Assembly (NCBI GenBank): GCA_965228625.1
Contig: OZ245829.1
Coordinates: forward strand, 3,968,001 to 4,032,000
From: UBA2767 sp965228625
GTDB lineage: Bacteria; Pseudomonadota; Alphaproteobacteria; Rhizobiales; Methyloligellaceae
DNA: 64,000 bases
Reading direction: 5' to 3'
Shown: piece by piece, positions 43,916 to 54,647 of the stretch
Position numbering within the stretch: the stretch's first letter is position 1
Layout of the letters: every line of letters begins with the position of its first letter
Notes under the pieces: generated by a model
Databases searched by the model: none
Told to the model about the DNA's origin: nothing
The model's input: only the letters and a program-made list of their open reading frames with translations
Program-made: the position numbers and the translations under genes

Positions 43916-44134
43916 ATGCAACGTTGTGCTGTCTACTACACGGGCCGGCCTCGCAATGTCTTCGGGGATGAGGATTTCGAGGACAAGCAGTTGCAGGTAT
44001 CCGCCGGGGTCGAACTGCGCAACGGATGGGCGCTCGACGGAGCGTACAAGTATCACGTTGAAGAAAACGTCGATAACCACACGGTCGGATTCCTGCTGGC
44101 GAAGACATTTGAGTTCGATACAAGAGACCGTTAG
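43916..44134 (+). CDS. Small hypothetical protein, possible remnant of an outer-membrane beta-strand protein
   Basis: 72 codons in the 339-base gap (43873-44211) between the imelysin and di-haem genes. The translation has alternating polar/hydrophobic stretches (LQVSAGVELRNGWALDGAYKY, then HTVGFLLAKTFEFDTRDR), as in paired beta strands of a barrel protein ending in an aromatic-rich strand. There is no Shine-Dalgarno sequence and no signal peptide. The frame stays open upstream to the imelysin end, so it could be the C-terminal piece of a decayed gene. Translation is uncertain. Confidence 0.3.
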   Translation: MQRCAVYYTGRPRNVFGDEDFEDKQLQVSAGVELRNGWALDGAYKYHVEENVDNHTVGFLLAKTFEFDTRDR

Positions 44135-44211
44135 TTGGCTGAGCAGAGAAAATCGGCCAAAAGGGGGGCTAATGGTTGATTGAGCGTCACGTGCGCGAGG
44201 TAAGGCAGTAG

Positions 44212-45738
44212 ATGAGTCGAATAAGCCCGCTTTCGGGCGCGATTGCCGCGATTGTCGTCGGCTTGGCGTTCACCCTCGTGGCCGGAATTCTTCACCACAA
44301 ACCCAATGGCCAGGCTACGGCAGCGGAGCCGAAACTACCGCCGCCACTGACACGGGATTTCTCGAAACCGGAATCGGGCGAGGAATTCCCCGGCGGTGAA
44401 GCGACCTCCCGAAAGAGCGTCGACAATGCCAATGCGTTTTCGCATGCGTCCGGAAACATGCCGTTCCGCAAGGAGCTGGACTTCAAGGTCGGCAACGGGA
44501 TTTTCCGCAAGCTGTGGGTCTCGCCGCCGTCTTCGACAAAGTCCTCGGACGGGCTTGGTCCGGTTTTCAACGCGCGGTCGTGTCAGCGTTGCCATCTGAA
44601 AGATGGGCGCGGACATCCGCCGGAGGCCAATTTTCCCGACGACGACGCGACGTCCATGTTCCTGCGCCTTTCCATACCGCCGCAGACGGATGCCGACCGG
44701 GCGCTGCTCGCGGCCCGAAAGATCAACGTTGTCCCCGAGCCGACCTATGGCGGACAGCTCCAGGACTTTGCGATCCAGGGGCACAGCTCGGAAGGGAAGA
44801 TGCGCATCGAGTATGAGGAGGCGCCGTTTACTTTTCCCGACGGAGAAACAGTCACACTCAGAAGACCGCGCTACACGATCGATCAGCCCGGATACGGGCC
44901 ACTCCACCCGGAGGTCATGATCTCGCCGCGCGTCGCCAACCAGATGATCGGCCTCGGACTGCTGGAGGCGATCCCCGAGGACCAGATTCGCGCGCTTGCC
45001 GATCCTGACGACAAGGACGGCGACGGTGTTTCCGGTCGCGCAAACGAGGTCTGGTCGATTGCGGACGAGAAGCCGGCACTCGGGCGGTTCGGATGGAAGG
45101 CGGGTGCGCCGACAGTGCGCCAGCAGTCGGCGGAAGCGTTCGCCGGCGATATCGGCATCTCAACCCCAATGGTTCGCAAATCTTCCGGCGACTGCACGGA
45201 AAGCCAGACCGATTGCATGAACGCGCGAAACGGCGATTCCGAGAAAGAGGGCGTAGAAGCCGGGGAGAAGTTCCTCGACCTGGTGACCTTCTATGCGCAG
45301 AATCTCGCCGTGCCGCGCCGGCGCGATGCGGCGCACCCTGATGTGCTCGCGGGCAAAGAGCTGTTCTACAACGTGGGATGTGCAGCCTGTCACCGGCCCA
45401 AGTTCATGACCGGAAAAATGCCGGCCCAGCCGCATCTTTCAAATCAGCTCATCTGGCCGTACACCGACATGCTGTTGCACGATATGGGCGAAGGCCTCGC
45501 CGACAACCGTCCCGAAGGCGTTGCCAACGGGCGGGAGTGGCGCACGCCTCCGTTGTGGGGCATCGGTCTGACGCCGGTCGTCAACGGGCACAGCTTCTAT
45601 CTGCATGATGGGCGTGCGCGCAACCTGACCGAGGCCATCCTGTGGCATGATGGAGAAGCACGGTCCGCGCGCGACGCTTTCACCGCCCTGTCCAGGGCGG
45701 ACAGGGACCGTCTCATCGCTTTCGTGAAGTCTCTCTGA
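44212..45738 (+). CDS. Di-haem oxidoreductase family protein (COG3488, DUF1111-type)
   Basis: 508 residues. An N-terminal signal or anchor (about 8-26) is followed by a periplasmic domain with two c-type haem sites, SCQRCH (about 123-128) and GCAACH in the C-terminal third. The C-terminal region (TPPLWGIGLTP ... FYLHDGRARNLTEAILWHDGEA) is like that of di-haem cytochrome c peroxidases. In other proteobacteria this gene sits between two imelysin genes and is iron-responsive; a redox role in iron acquisition is proposed. Its TGA overlaps the next ATG (TGATG). Confidence 0.9.
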   Translation: MSRISPLSGAIAAIVVGLAFTLVAGILHHKPNGQATAAEPKLPPPLTRDFSKPESGEEFPGGEATSRKSVDNANAFSHASGNMPFRKELDFKVGNGIFRKLWVSPPSSTKSSDGLGPVFNARSCQRCHLKDGRGHPPEANFPDDDATSMFLRLSIPPQTDADRALLAARKINVVPEPTYGGQLQDFAIQGHSSEGKMRIEYEEAPFTFPDGETVTLRRPRYTIDQPGYGPLHPEVMISPRVANQMIGLGLLEAIPEDQIRALADPDDKDGDGVSGRANEVWSIADEKPALGRFGWKAGAPTVRQQSAEAFAGDIGISTPMVRKSSGDCTESQTDCMNARNGDSEKEGVEAGEKFLDLVTFYAQNLAVPRRRDAAHPDVLAGKELFYNVGCAACHRPKFMTGKMPAQPHLSNQLIWPYTDMLLHDMGEGLADNRPEGVANGREWRTPPLWGIGLTPVVNGHSFYLHDGRARNLTEAILWHDGEARSARDAFTALSRADRDRLIAFVKSL

Positions 45739-46838
45739 TGACGATGCAGCGCCGGAGCTTTCTGATCGCTCTCTTCGCGGGGCTTGTTGCCGTGAGCCCG
45801 GCCGCGCCGGCCAATGCGCAATCTTTCGATCACAAGGGACTTGCCCGACTGATCGTCGAGAACCACGTCCGGCCCGGATACTATAGGCTTCTTGAGGCGG
45901 CGCGTGCACTCAGCGCGGAGGCAAAGGCGTTTTGCGATGCTGCGCCAGGCCAACCGACTGACGCGCTGAAAGGCGCTTTCCGCGACCTCGTGCTGGCTTG
46001 GGGGCGCATCGAGCATATGCAGTTCGGACCGGTGATGGATGAACGCCGCCACGCGCGGGTGTTCTATTGGCCTGATCGCAAGGGTCTTGGCAGACGCCAG
46101 GTTCGGACGACGCTTGCAAAGAAAGACGCACGCTCGCTCGATCCTGTATCGCTGGCGGACAGAAGCGTCGCGCTCCAGGGCTTGGGCGCTGCCGAGATCC
46201 TCCTGTTCGGAAAGGGTGCAGAGGAGTTCGCATCTCCCGGTCCCGCGCGGGACTACCGTTGCGGTTATCTCAATGCCATTGCGGCGAATCTCGTCAACAT
46301 CATCGAGGGCATTCAGTCCGCCTGGGATGACGGGAATGGATATGCGGCTGTCTTCCTTACACCGGGCGCTGACAACCCTGCCTATCTCGACGAGCGCGAA
46401 GTCACATTGGAGATTGCCAAGGCATTTCTGGTCGGCCTCGAGAGGCTGCGCGATATCGAGATCGCCGGGCCGTTGGGCCTCAGCCCAAAGACGTCGCGGC
46501 GCACCCGCGCGGCTTTCGAGCCCGCAGGGCTATCGACCCAGTTCCTCGCGGCGAAACTGGAGGGCATGATGATGCTTTATGTCGCCGGCGGGCTTCGCGA
46601 CCGGATCGAGACCCACAAACAGGGCTTGGGCGAAACGATCTTTTTCGAGCTCAACCTGGCCTTGAATCACCTCAAGAGCGTGGAGCAACCCATGAGCGCG
46701 GTTCCCGTGAACCGCGAAGCCGAAGACCGCTTCCTGGCCTCGGGTTTTCCGCTGAAGAACGCGCGCGAGCAGACGCGCCGAGTCCTCAGCGAAGCCGCGG
46801 GCCTCAGTCTGGGGTTCAACGCACTCGATGGCGATTGA
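45738..46838 (+). CDS. Imelysin family protein (COG3489-type)
   Basis: 366 residues. The N-terminus MQRRSFLIALFAGLVAVSPAAPANA is a signal peptide with a twin Arg. The body is helical, with GLGAAEILLFG at the place where imelysins carry their GxHxxE motif; the His is not kept here, as is usual for this second subfamily. Paired with the di-haem protein and IrpA-like protein it forms the known iron-starvation set. It overlaps the following gene by 11 bases. Confidence 0.87.
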   Translation: MTMQRRSFLIALFAGLVAVSPAAPANAQSFDHKGLARLIVENHVRPGYYRLLEAARALSAEAKAFCDAAPGQPTDALKGAFRDLVLAWGRIEHMQFGPVMDERRHARVFYWPDRKGLGRRQVRTTLAKKDARSLDPVSLADRSVALQGLGAAEILLFGKGAEEFASPGPARDYRCGYLNAIAANLVNIIEGIQSAWDDGNGYAAVFLTPGADNPAYLDEREVTLEIAKAFLVGLERLRDIEIAGPLGLSPKTSRRTRAAFEPAGLSTQFLAAKLEGMMMLYVAGGLRDRIETHKQGLGETIFFELNLALNHLKSVEQPMSAVPVNREAEDRFLASGFPLKNAREQTRRVLSEAAGLSLGFNALDGD

Positions 46839-47925
46839 GCGGAGACATATCCTGCGCATGCTGGCGGCTGCACCTGTGGTGCCGTTCCTGCCATCGTCTT
46901 TGCGCGCCGAAGCGAGCGACCTCTACGCGGCCGCACTGCGCGAGGCGGACGGGACGTATTCGGCCGCGTTTTTCTCGCCCGAAACCGGGATTGTCGCCAG
47001 GACCGCGTTACCCGGTCGGGGTCACTCCTGCCTGCAGAGGCCGGGCACGAGGGAATGCATCGTGTTCGCGCGCCGTCCGGGTACGTTCGCGGTGGCGTTC
47101 GGCGTCGAGGGGCGAGCAGAGCCGACCGTGTTTGCCGCATCGCGTGGGCGGCACTTCTACGGACATGGCGCGTTTTCGGCTGATGGCCGTCTTCTGTATT
47201 CGACCGAGAACGACTATGCGCATGCCCGCGGCGTCATCGGAGTGCGGGATGCCGGTGCGGACTATCGCCGGATCGGCGAGTTTCATTCCGGCGGCGTCGG
47301 CCCCCACGATGCCGCGCTGTTGTCCGATGGACGGACATTGGTCGTGGCGAACGGCGGGATCGAGACGCATCCCGATCACGGCCGCACACCGCTCAATCTC
47401 GAAACCATGACGCCGAACCTCGCCTATATCGACACCCGGACCGGCGATGTGCTGGAGCGCCACGAGCTGCCCCGACACATGCACCGGGTTTCCATCCGTC
47501 ATCTCGCCGTGTGCGCACACGGCGCGGTCGTGTTCGGTTGCCAGCACAAGGGTGCGAAGAACGCGCGTCCCGTGCTCGTCGGATTCCACAAACGGGGTGA
47601 GGCGCTGACGCTTGCAGAGGCGCCGCAGGACGCGAATGCACGTCTCAAAGGATATGTCGCGTCGGTGGCGGTGGACAGATCTGGAGAAACCGCCGCGGCG
47701 ACATCACCGCGCGGCGGGGTCGTGCTCTACTTCGACGTGGGGTCCAGGCGGTTCGCCGGCCTTGGGACCTTCGTAGATGCCAGCGGCGTTGCCGGCCGGC
47801 AAGGCAATCCAGGGTTCATTCTGACCAGCGGGAGCGGCCGCTTTGCTTCCGCGAACGGGACCAGCGTCACGGAGCTGGGCGAGCACGCATTCGCCTGGGA
47901 CAATCATGTGACGACGATACGCTGA
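46828..47925 (+). CDS. DUF1513 domain-containing secreted protein (COG3490)
   Basis: 365 residues. A Tat-like or general signal (IERRHILRMLAAAPVVPFLPSSLRA) leads into a beta-propeller-like protein: repeated four-strand units with FGVEGR, GHGAFSADGRLLYSTENDY, GPHDAALLSDGRTLVVANGG and YVASVAVDRSGETAAATSP. It is the fourth member of the COG3487-3490 iron-limitation set. The biochemical function is not known; the fold suggests binding of a ligand or protein in the periplasm. It converges on the next gene with a 20-base gap. Confidence 0.87.
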   Translation: MAIERRHILRMLAAAPVVPFLPSSLRAEASDLYAAALREADGTYSAAFFSPETGIVARTALPGRGHSCLQRPGTRECIVFARRPGTFAVAFGVEGRAEPTVFAASRGRHFYGHGAFSADGRLLYSTENDYAHARGVIGVRDAGADYRRIGEFHSGGVGPHDAALLSDGRTLVVANGGIETHPDHGRTPLNLETMTPNLAYIDTRTGDVLERHELPRHMHRVSIRHLAVCAHGAVVFGCQHKGAKNARPVLVGFHKRGEALTLAEAPQDANARLKGYVASVAVDRSGETAAATSPRGGVVLYFDVGSRRFAGLGTFVDASGVAGRQGNPGFILTSGSGRFASANGTSVTELGEHAFAWDNHVTTIR

Positions 47926-47945
47926 CCGCGTCCGCGCGTTCGCCG

Positions 47946-48395
47946 CTACACCGGAAGTACGGTGCCGAGCTGGTCCAACAGCTCCTGTTGGTCCGCCTTG
48001 ACCAGGTTCTTGGGAATTTCGCCGTGGATCTTGTCGGTGACCGTCTTTGAGAATTCCTGCCGCAGATCTCCCAGCGTTGCCGGGGCGGCCACGATGACGA
48101 GCCGGTCGAATTCGCCCGCCTTCAGGGCTGTTTCGATATCGGCCGCCAGCTCACGATGGAACTCCTGCTTTGCGTGGCGTTTTGCATCGGTCGGCGGCTC
48201 CATCGCGTGACGTCCCTCGCCGCCGGAGTCGAATGTGCGGCCCGGCCGGTCGGCGTCGATGTCGCGGCTCGCCTTGAGATCGAGGTCGCGCGCAAATCGT
48301 CCGACCTCGCCAATTCCCTGATTGGGGCCCGTATTGAGGTAGACGCGGGCATGCGCGCCGTCGGCGACGAGGATGCATGTCTTGACTGGTTTCAC
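47946..48395 (-). CDS. Host attachment family protein
   Basis: 149 residues. The first strand ILVADGAHARVYLNTG, the linker GRTFDSGGEGRHAMEPPTDAKRHAKQEF and the strand FDRLVIVAAPATLGDLRQEF match the host-attachment family (Pfam Host_attach, named from an Agrobacterium attachment phenotype) with an eRF1/archaeal-release-factor-like fold. The name should not be read as proof of a host interaction; many free-living bacteria have it. It is a single gene, in the same direction as korB but not obviously in its operon. Confidence 0.85.
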   Translation of the reverse strand: MKPVKTCILVADGAHARVYLNTGPNQGIGEVGRFARDLDLKASRDIDADRPGRTFDSGGEGRHAMEPPTDAKRHAKQEFHRELAADIETALKAGEFDRLVIVAAPATLGDLRQEFSKTVTDKIHGEIPKNLVKADQQELLDQLGTVLPV

Positions 48396-48512
48396 GGTTG
48401 ATGACCGTCCTTGGCGTTACACATTGGCAGCACACAACATACTGCGCCGAAGGCTGTGTACGCGCTTTGACTCCCGTCAATCGCTGGGCCGTGCCGGATA
48501 AAGAACGGGTGT

Positions 48513-49499
48513 CTAAAGCAGTGCTTTTAGTGCGTTGCGGTCCCACGCACTCCGGGTGCCGGTGAAGCCCCGCGCCTCGACAAAGTCCGGGCACGGTTCC
48601 GCATAAAGCACACCCAGCGGCACCGGGTGGCCCGGTTGCTCCATCTGCGCTAGGGCAAAGGCACGGTCGATGTTGGTCTCGTCATGGACCGCCACGTCCG
48701 CTTCGCTCTTGAGCTCCGACACATCCGCGACCTCGAACGTGCCCTTCTGCTCGTTGAAGACGAGCGCCTTGTCGTCCTCCTTGCCGAACAGCATCGGCTG
48801 ACCGTGCTCGAGGCGGACGGTGACGTTCTGTGACTCCGACCGGTCGTTGATCGCACCAAACGCGCCGTCATGATAGACGATGCAGTTCTGCAGAATCTCG
48901 ACGAAAGAGGCGCCCTTGTAGTCGTGGGCGCGCTTGAGCACCGTCGGTAAGTGCGTCTGCAGCGTATCGGCGCCGCGCGCGACGAACTTGGCACCGGCGC
49001 CGAGCGCGAAGCTCGCGGCGTTGACCGGTTGCTCCACAGAGCCTCCGGGCGTGCTCGGGGACCGGGTTCCGACCGGCGATGTCGGCGAGTACTGGCCCTT
49101 GGTGAGCCCGTAGATGGCGTTGTTGAAGAGCAACAGGTTCAGGTCGACGTTGCGGCGCAATGCATGAAGCGTGTGATTGCCGCCGATCGACATGAAATCG
49201 CCGTCGCCGCCGACCACCCAGACATCGAGATCGGGGTTGGCCAGCTTGACGCCGGTCGCGACGGCGGCTGCCCGGCCGTGGATCGTGTGAAAGCCGTAGG
49301 TCGAGAGGTAATAGGGGAAACGCGCGGCGCAACCAATTCCGGCAACAAACACGACCTCGTCGGGTGAGCGGCCAATATCCGCCAGCACGGTCTTGACCAC
49401 TTTCAGGATCGCGTAGTCGCCGCAGCCCGGACACCAGCGGACTTCCTGATCGGACCCAAAGTCGTTCGCCGTGAGTTGCTTGATATCCATGACGTTCAT
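48513..49499 (-). CDS. korB: 2-oxoacid (2-oxoglutarate):ferredoxin oxidoreductase beta subunit, set 1
   Basis: 328 residues. It holds the thiamine diphosphate: motif GDGDFMSIGGNHTLH through LLLFNNAIYGLTKGQ. Cys residues for the 4Fe-4S cluster lie in RWCPGCGDY (about 22-30) and GIGCAARFPYY, with a further Cys later (NCIVYHDG). A 4-base overlap with korA (ATG at 49499; an alternative in-frame ATG is at 49490) indicates coupling. With KorA it oxidises 2-oxoglutarate to succinyl-CoA and reduces ferredoxin. Pyruvate or branched 2-oxoacids are possible, but the KorAB two-subunit form favours 2-oxoglutarate. Confidence 0.9.
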   Translation of the reverse strand: MNVMDIKQLTANDFGSDQEVRWCPGCGDYAILKVVKTVLADIGRSPDEVVFVAGIGCAARFPYYLSTYGFHTIHGRAAAVATGVKLANPDLDVWVVGGDGDFMSIGGNHTLHALRRNVDLNLLLFNNAIYGLTKGQYSPTSPVGTRSPSTPGGSVEQPVNAASFALGAGAKFVARGADTLQTHLPTVLKRAHDYKGASFVEILQNCIVYHDGAFGAINDRSESQNVTVRLEHGQPMLFGKEDDKALVFNEQKGTFEVADVSELKSEADVAVHDETNIDRAFALAQMEQPGHPVPLGVLYAEPCPDFVEARGFTGTRSAWDRNALKALL

Positions 49500-51367
49500 G
49501 TCACGAGCGCCTCCAGACGCCTGGTGAATTCATCGCGCAGTCTCGAGACCTGGAACGGCAGTCCGTTGACCTGGGAGATGCACTCCACGGGCTTGAGATA
49601 CGCGCTGCGCAGCATCGAGCAGAGCTGGCCGGTATTCAATTCAACCGTAACCGCATGAGGAAACCTGTCGAGCAACTCCGGCAGACCGCGCGGCAGCGGA
49701 TTGAGGTGGCGCAGATGCACATGGGCTATCCGTTTGCCCTCGGCATTCAACTCCCTAACCGCCTGTGCGATGGATCCATAGGTCGAGCCCCAACCGATCA
49801 CCAGCAGATCGCCATCCTCGGGTCCGTCCTCGATCCCGGCCTCCGGCCAGCGTGAGGCGAGGCGGTTGATCTTCTCGGCCCGCAGCCGTGTCATTTCCTC
49901 ATGATTGTCAGGGTCATAGGAGATGTGCCCATCCCCTGACGACTTCTCGATGCCGCCGATCCGGTGCGCGTGCCCCGGCGTGCCGGGCGCAACCCAGGGG
50001 CGCGCGAGCGTCTCGGGATCGCGGGCGAAGGGCTGGAAGTCGGCGCCGTTTGGCTTGTGTTCCGGCCAGTCGATATCGGGAATGGCGTCGATGTCCGGCA
50101 GTTCCCAGTCCGACGCGGCATTCGCGAGATAGGCGTCCGACAGCACGATGACAGGCGTCATGGCGCCGATCGCGGTGCGTGCGGCCTCCAGCATGATCCA
50201 GAAACACTCGTCGGGCGTCGCAGGCGCGAGAACCGGGACCGGCGCTTCGCCATGCCGGCCGTACACGGCCATGGAAAGATCCGACTGTTCCGGCTTCGTG
50301 GGCATGCCGGTCGAGGGGCCGCCGCGCTGGACATCTATGACAATGAGCGGCAATTCGACCGCAACGCCGAGGCCCATCGCCTCCGTCTTCAGCGACAGAC
50401 CGGGCCCCGAGCTGGCGGTGATGCCGAGTGAGCCGGCATAGGATGCACCAAGCGCCGCCGACACCGCGGCGATTTCGTCCTCCGCCTGAAAGGTCCGGAT
50501 GCCGGCCTCGAACCGGGCGAGGGCGTGCAGCAGGATCGACGCAGGTGTGATCGGATAGGAGCAATAGACCACGTCACGTTTGCCAAGCGCGGAAATCGCG
50601 GCGATGCCATAGGCCATCGCCTGCGTCCCGGAAATGATGCGCGATCTGTTCTTGCCCTTGGCAATGCGCGGTTCCGCAAAATCCCGGACTGCGGACAGCT
50701 CGACGGTCTCGGCGTAGGCGTGGCCGGCCTTGAGCGCCATGATGTTGGCCTCCGCCACCTCAGGCGTTTTCCGGAATTTTGTCGTGAGCCACTCTTCCGT
50801 GGCGTCGAGGGGGCGTCCGAACAGCCAATAGACCAGGCCGAGGACCCAGAAGTTCTTCGCACGCGTCGCCTGTTTCCGCCCGAGCTCAAGCGGGGCGAGG
50901 GCCTCGATGGTCCGTTTCACCACGTCGGCGGTGATCAACTGATATCCGTCGAGCGAACCGTCCTCGAGCGGGTGTGTCTCGAGTTTCGCCTTCTTCAGGC
51001 CGCGGGCGTCAAAGTGGGTTTCGTCGACGACCAGGACGCCGCCGGGTTTGAGGTGCTGAAGATTGGTCTTCAGCGCCGCCGGATTGAAGGCGACCAGCAC
51101 GTCCGCTTCATCGCCCGGCGTCAGCACCTCGCCGGAATCGAACTGGATCTGATAGGCGGAAACGCCGAACAGCGTGCCCGCTGGCGCGCGGATTTCCGCC
51201 GGATAGTCCGGAAAGGTCATGAAGTCGGATTTCGCTTCCGCCGTGGATTTGGCGAACTCCAGGCCGGCAAGCTGGATGCCGTCGCCGGAATCGCCGGCGA
51301 AGCGTACAACCAGTGGCGTATTGCGCGCGGTATCCGCCGCGCCGGAAGCGACTGAAAGTTCGGCCAT
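49496..51367 (-). CDS. korA: 2-oxoacid (2-oxoglutarate):ferredoxin oxidoreductase alpha subunit, set 1
   Basis: 623 residues, a fusion of the gamma domain (about 20-195, RFAGDSGDGIQLAGLEFA, then PAGTLFGVSAYQIQF) and alpha domain (about 215-600: AYGIAAISALGKRDVVYCSYPITPAS, ITASSGPGLSLKTEAMGLGVAVELPLIVIDVQRGGPSTGMPTKPEQSD in pieces). This arrangement is the KorA type. It provides the CoA and oxoacid parts of the complex. The gene starts 28 bases after the fdxA stop, on the same strand. Confidence 0.92.
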   Translation of the reverse strand: MAELSVASGAADTARNTPLVVRFAGDSGDGIQLAGLEFAKSTAEAKSDFMTFPDYPAEIRAPAGTLFGVSAYQIQFDSGEVLTPGDEADVLVAFNPAALKTNLQHLKPGGVLVVDETHFDARGLKKAKLETHPLEDGSLDGYQLITADVVKRTIEALAPLELGRKQATRAKNFWVLGLVYWLFGRPLDATEEWLTTKFRKTPEVAEANIMALKAGHAYAETVELSAVRDFAEPRIAKGKNRSRIISGTQAMAYGIAAISALGKRDVVYCSYPITPASILLHALARFEAGIRTFQAEDEIAAVSAALGASYAGSLGITASSGPGLSLKTEAMGLGVAVELPLIVIDVQRGGPSTGMPTKPEQSDLSMAVYGRHGEAPVPVLAPATPDECFWIMLEAARTAIGAMTPVIVLSDAYLANAASDWELPDIDAIPDIDWPEHKPNGADFQPFARDPETLARPWVAPGTPGHAHRIGGIEKSSGDGHISYDPDNHEEMTRLRAEKINRLASRWPEAGIEDGPEDGDLLVIGWGSTYGSIAQAVRELNAEGKRIAHVHLRHLNPLPRGLPELLDRFPHAVTVELNTGQLCSMLRSAYLKPVECISQVNGLPFQVSRLRDEFTRRLEALVT

Positions 51368-51395
51368 CGGTCTCGGTCTCTTACGGTAGCCTATT

Positions 51396-51728
51396 CTAGG
51401 CGGAAGCGGGCGCCGGGGAAATATAATCCATCTTGTCCCGTTTGCCGGACCATTCCTCTGCGTCCGCGGGCGGATCCTTGCGTTCGGTGATGTTCGGCCA
51501 AATCTCGGAATATTTCTGGTTCAGCGCAACCCATTTGTCCGCACCCGGTTCGGTATCGGCGATGATCGCTTCCTCCGGGCACTCCGGCTCGCATACGCCG
51601 CAATCGATGCACTCGTCGGGGTGGATCACGAGCATGTTCTCACCCTCGTAGAAACAATCGACCGGGCACACCTCGACGCAGTCGGTGAATTTGCAGTTGA
51701 TGCAGGCTTCCGTAACGGCGTACGTCAT
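51396..51728 (-). CDS. fdxA: 7Fe-8S ferredoxin FdxA
   Basis: 110 residues, the length of Azotobacter-type FdxA. Cys pattern: EACINCKFTDCVEVCPVDCF (3Fe-4S/4Fe-4S region) and ECIDCGVCEPECPEEAI (4Fe-4S), plus a C-terminal extension (about 60-110) typical of this family. It is a low-potential electron carrier. Its position between the sulfite reductase genes and korAB makes it the obvious acceptor for the oxoacid oxidation and a likely donor to CysI. Confidence 0.94.
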   Translation of the reverse strand: MTYAVTEACINCKFTDCVEVCPVDCFYEGENMLVIHPDECIDCGVCEPECPEEAIIADTEPGADKWVALNQKYSEIWPNITERKDPPADAEEWSGKRDKMDYISPAPASA

Positions 51729-51788
51729 CTGTCCACTATCCAGAGATTCTGCTGTTGAGCCGACGGGCCGTTTGCGCCGGTCCGCTGC

Positions 51789-52323
51789 CTAGGCGGGTAC
51801 CGGTTGCTCGGCCACGGCTGCGCAATTTGGAGGGAGTTGCGGGGCAGGGGAAGTCTGCAATTTGTCGCGCGTCTTTCGGCTACCCTCATAGCCGCGTTGA
51901 TAGGCAAGGGTCACGGAACCGCTCGCCTTGTTCCAGACGTCAAGCGACTGATCGGACGGCACCTCGAAGGCGTCGAAGCCGACCTGCGTGAGGAATCCTG
52001 CCTGATCGGCGAGCACATTGCCGGTTGCGCGCAATTCGCCCACATATCCCAAATGGTGGCGCAATTGCCGGGCCTGGGAGTAGGCGCGGCCGTCCGTGAA
52101 CGCGGGAAAGGTGAGTGAAATCAAATCGATATCGCTCAGGTAAGACGCGATGTCTTCCGGGTCCGCGGTGTTCTCCAGCGCCACGCCGACGCGGCCGACG
52201 CGCCGGTTCAGCACGTCCATTTCGGCAAGGTAGCGTTCCAGAGGAACGATGACGTCCCCGGCCTCAGGGATCTCGGTGTCGTCCGGCAGGACAGTCCAAC
52301 TGTCCTGGACGAACCGTCCATCT

Positions 52324-52337
<14 letters not shown>
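51789..52337 (-). CDS. DUF934 protein, sulfite-reductase associated
   Basis: 182 residues from the ATG at 52337 (MPLIKDGRFVQDSW); a longer in-frame start lies within cysI. The conserved core is ALENTADPEDIASYLSDIDLISLTFPAFTDGRAYSQARQLR in pieces, with the very typical FTDGRAYS and LRATGNVLADQAGFLTQVGFDAFEV. DUF934 proteins are regularly encoded with cysI and are thought to help assimilatory sulfite reduction; the biochemical role is not established. It overlaps cysI by 14 bases. The C-terminal tail (about 150-182) is variable. Confidence 0.88.
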
Positions 52338-53979
<1,642 letters not shown>

Positions 53980-53991
53980 GGCAGAGGTGTC

Positions 53992-54321
53992 CTAACCGGC
54001 GAACGCCAGGCGGCCGTTCGGCTGGCCATTGAAGAATGGTTGAACGCTGGGCCCGGCGATCCGCCGCCGTTCGCGGAACTCGACCGGGACGAGGCCGGAG
54101 CCGGTATCCTCGACGGCAATGAGATACGGGTCGACGATGTGGTTGGTGCGAACGAACACGGCCGCCCGTGCCTCAAGGGCGGCCGCGCCGTCCTCGGTCT
54201 GCGCCAGGTCCGCCGCATCGATACTGGCGCGCCATGTCCCGTCACTGCCGAGAAACACGACCATGCCGTCGCTCAGGAGGTTGGCCGTTAGGACCTGAGG
54301 GCCTTTGATCTTCTTTGCCAT
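53992..54321 (-). CDS. DUF2849 protein
   Basis: 109 residues, MAKKIKGPQVLTANLLSDG onward. This is the DUF2849 family, found almost only directly before cysI in alphaproteobacteria. LLSDGMVVFLGSDGTWRASID and VRTNHIVDPYLIAVE are its recognisable parts. It starts at the ATG at 54321 with AGGA 8 bases upstream, and opens the operon. A role in sulfite reduction is inferred from linkage only; the cysG gene often found upstream is missing here. Confidence 0.86.
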   Translation of the reverse strand: MAKKIKGPQVLTANLLSDGMVVFLGSDGTWRASIDAADLAQTEDGAAALEARAAVFVRTNHIVDPYLIAVEDTGSGLVPVEFRERRRIAGPSVQPFFNGQPNGRLAFAG

Positions 54322-54512
54322 GATGAGAATCCTGCTTGTCCGCGATGCACATCCGCATCAGGGGTCTGTCGTCCGCCGGGGAAATTCGCTCCTTGATCCG
54401 CTGCAGGTAGAATATTTTTCTTTTTTATCGAAAATCAAGTCAGAAAATTAGAATAAATTTTCAAACACGTTTCCCAATCGGCATGAAATTCTTCATTGGA
54501 GCGCATTTCTGT

Positions 54513-54529
54513 CATTCCGTTACGGAATG
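54513..54529. promoter_or_regulatory. Perfect 8-1-8 palindrome upstream of the cysI operon
   Basis: The 326-base gap 54322-54647 holds no supported gene. It contains the perfect inverted repeat CATTCCGTTACGGAATG at 54513-54529, about 190 bases before the DUF2849 start, and an A/T-rich block (54409-54475) between the two that probably contains the promoter. ATTCC/GGAAT half-sites recall operators of Rrf2-type cysteine/sulfur regulators such as CymR, but the match is from memory. It could also mark the end of the leftward exporter operon, although the arms are short for a terminator. Confidence 0.5.
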
Positions 54530-54647
54530 TGCGCGGGCAGGGGCAGGCGCGCACTCAATTGCAGGAAAACCGCTCACATTCCTGCGAGATGAAGAGGCGG
54601 GTCGGCGCGGCGCGCGCGGTCGGGCCAAGCTCCGGGAAAACGAAGAT

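Noticed and set aside
54322..54512. SAM riboswitch before the cysI operon
   Set aside because: The leader is mostly an A/T-rich tract; no stem set or conserved core of SAM-I or SAM-II types could be traced.
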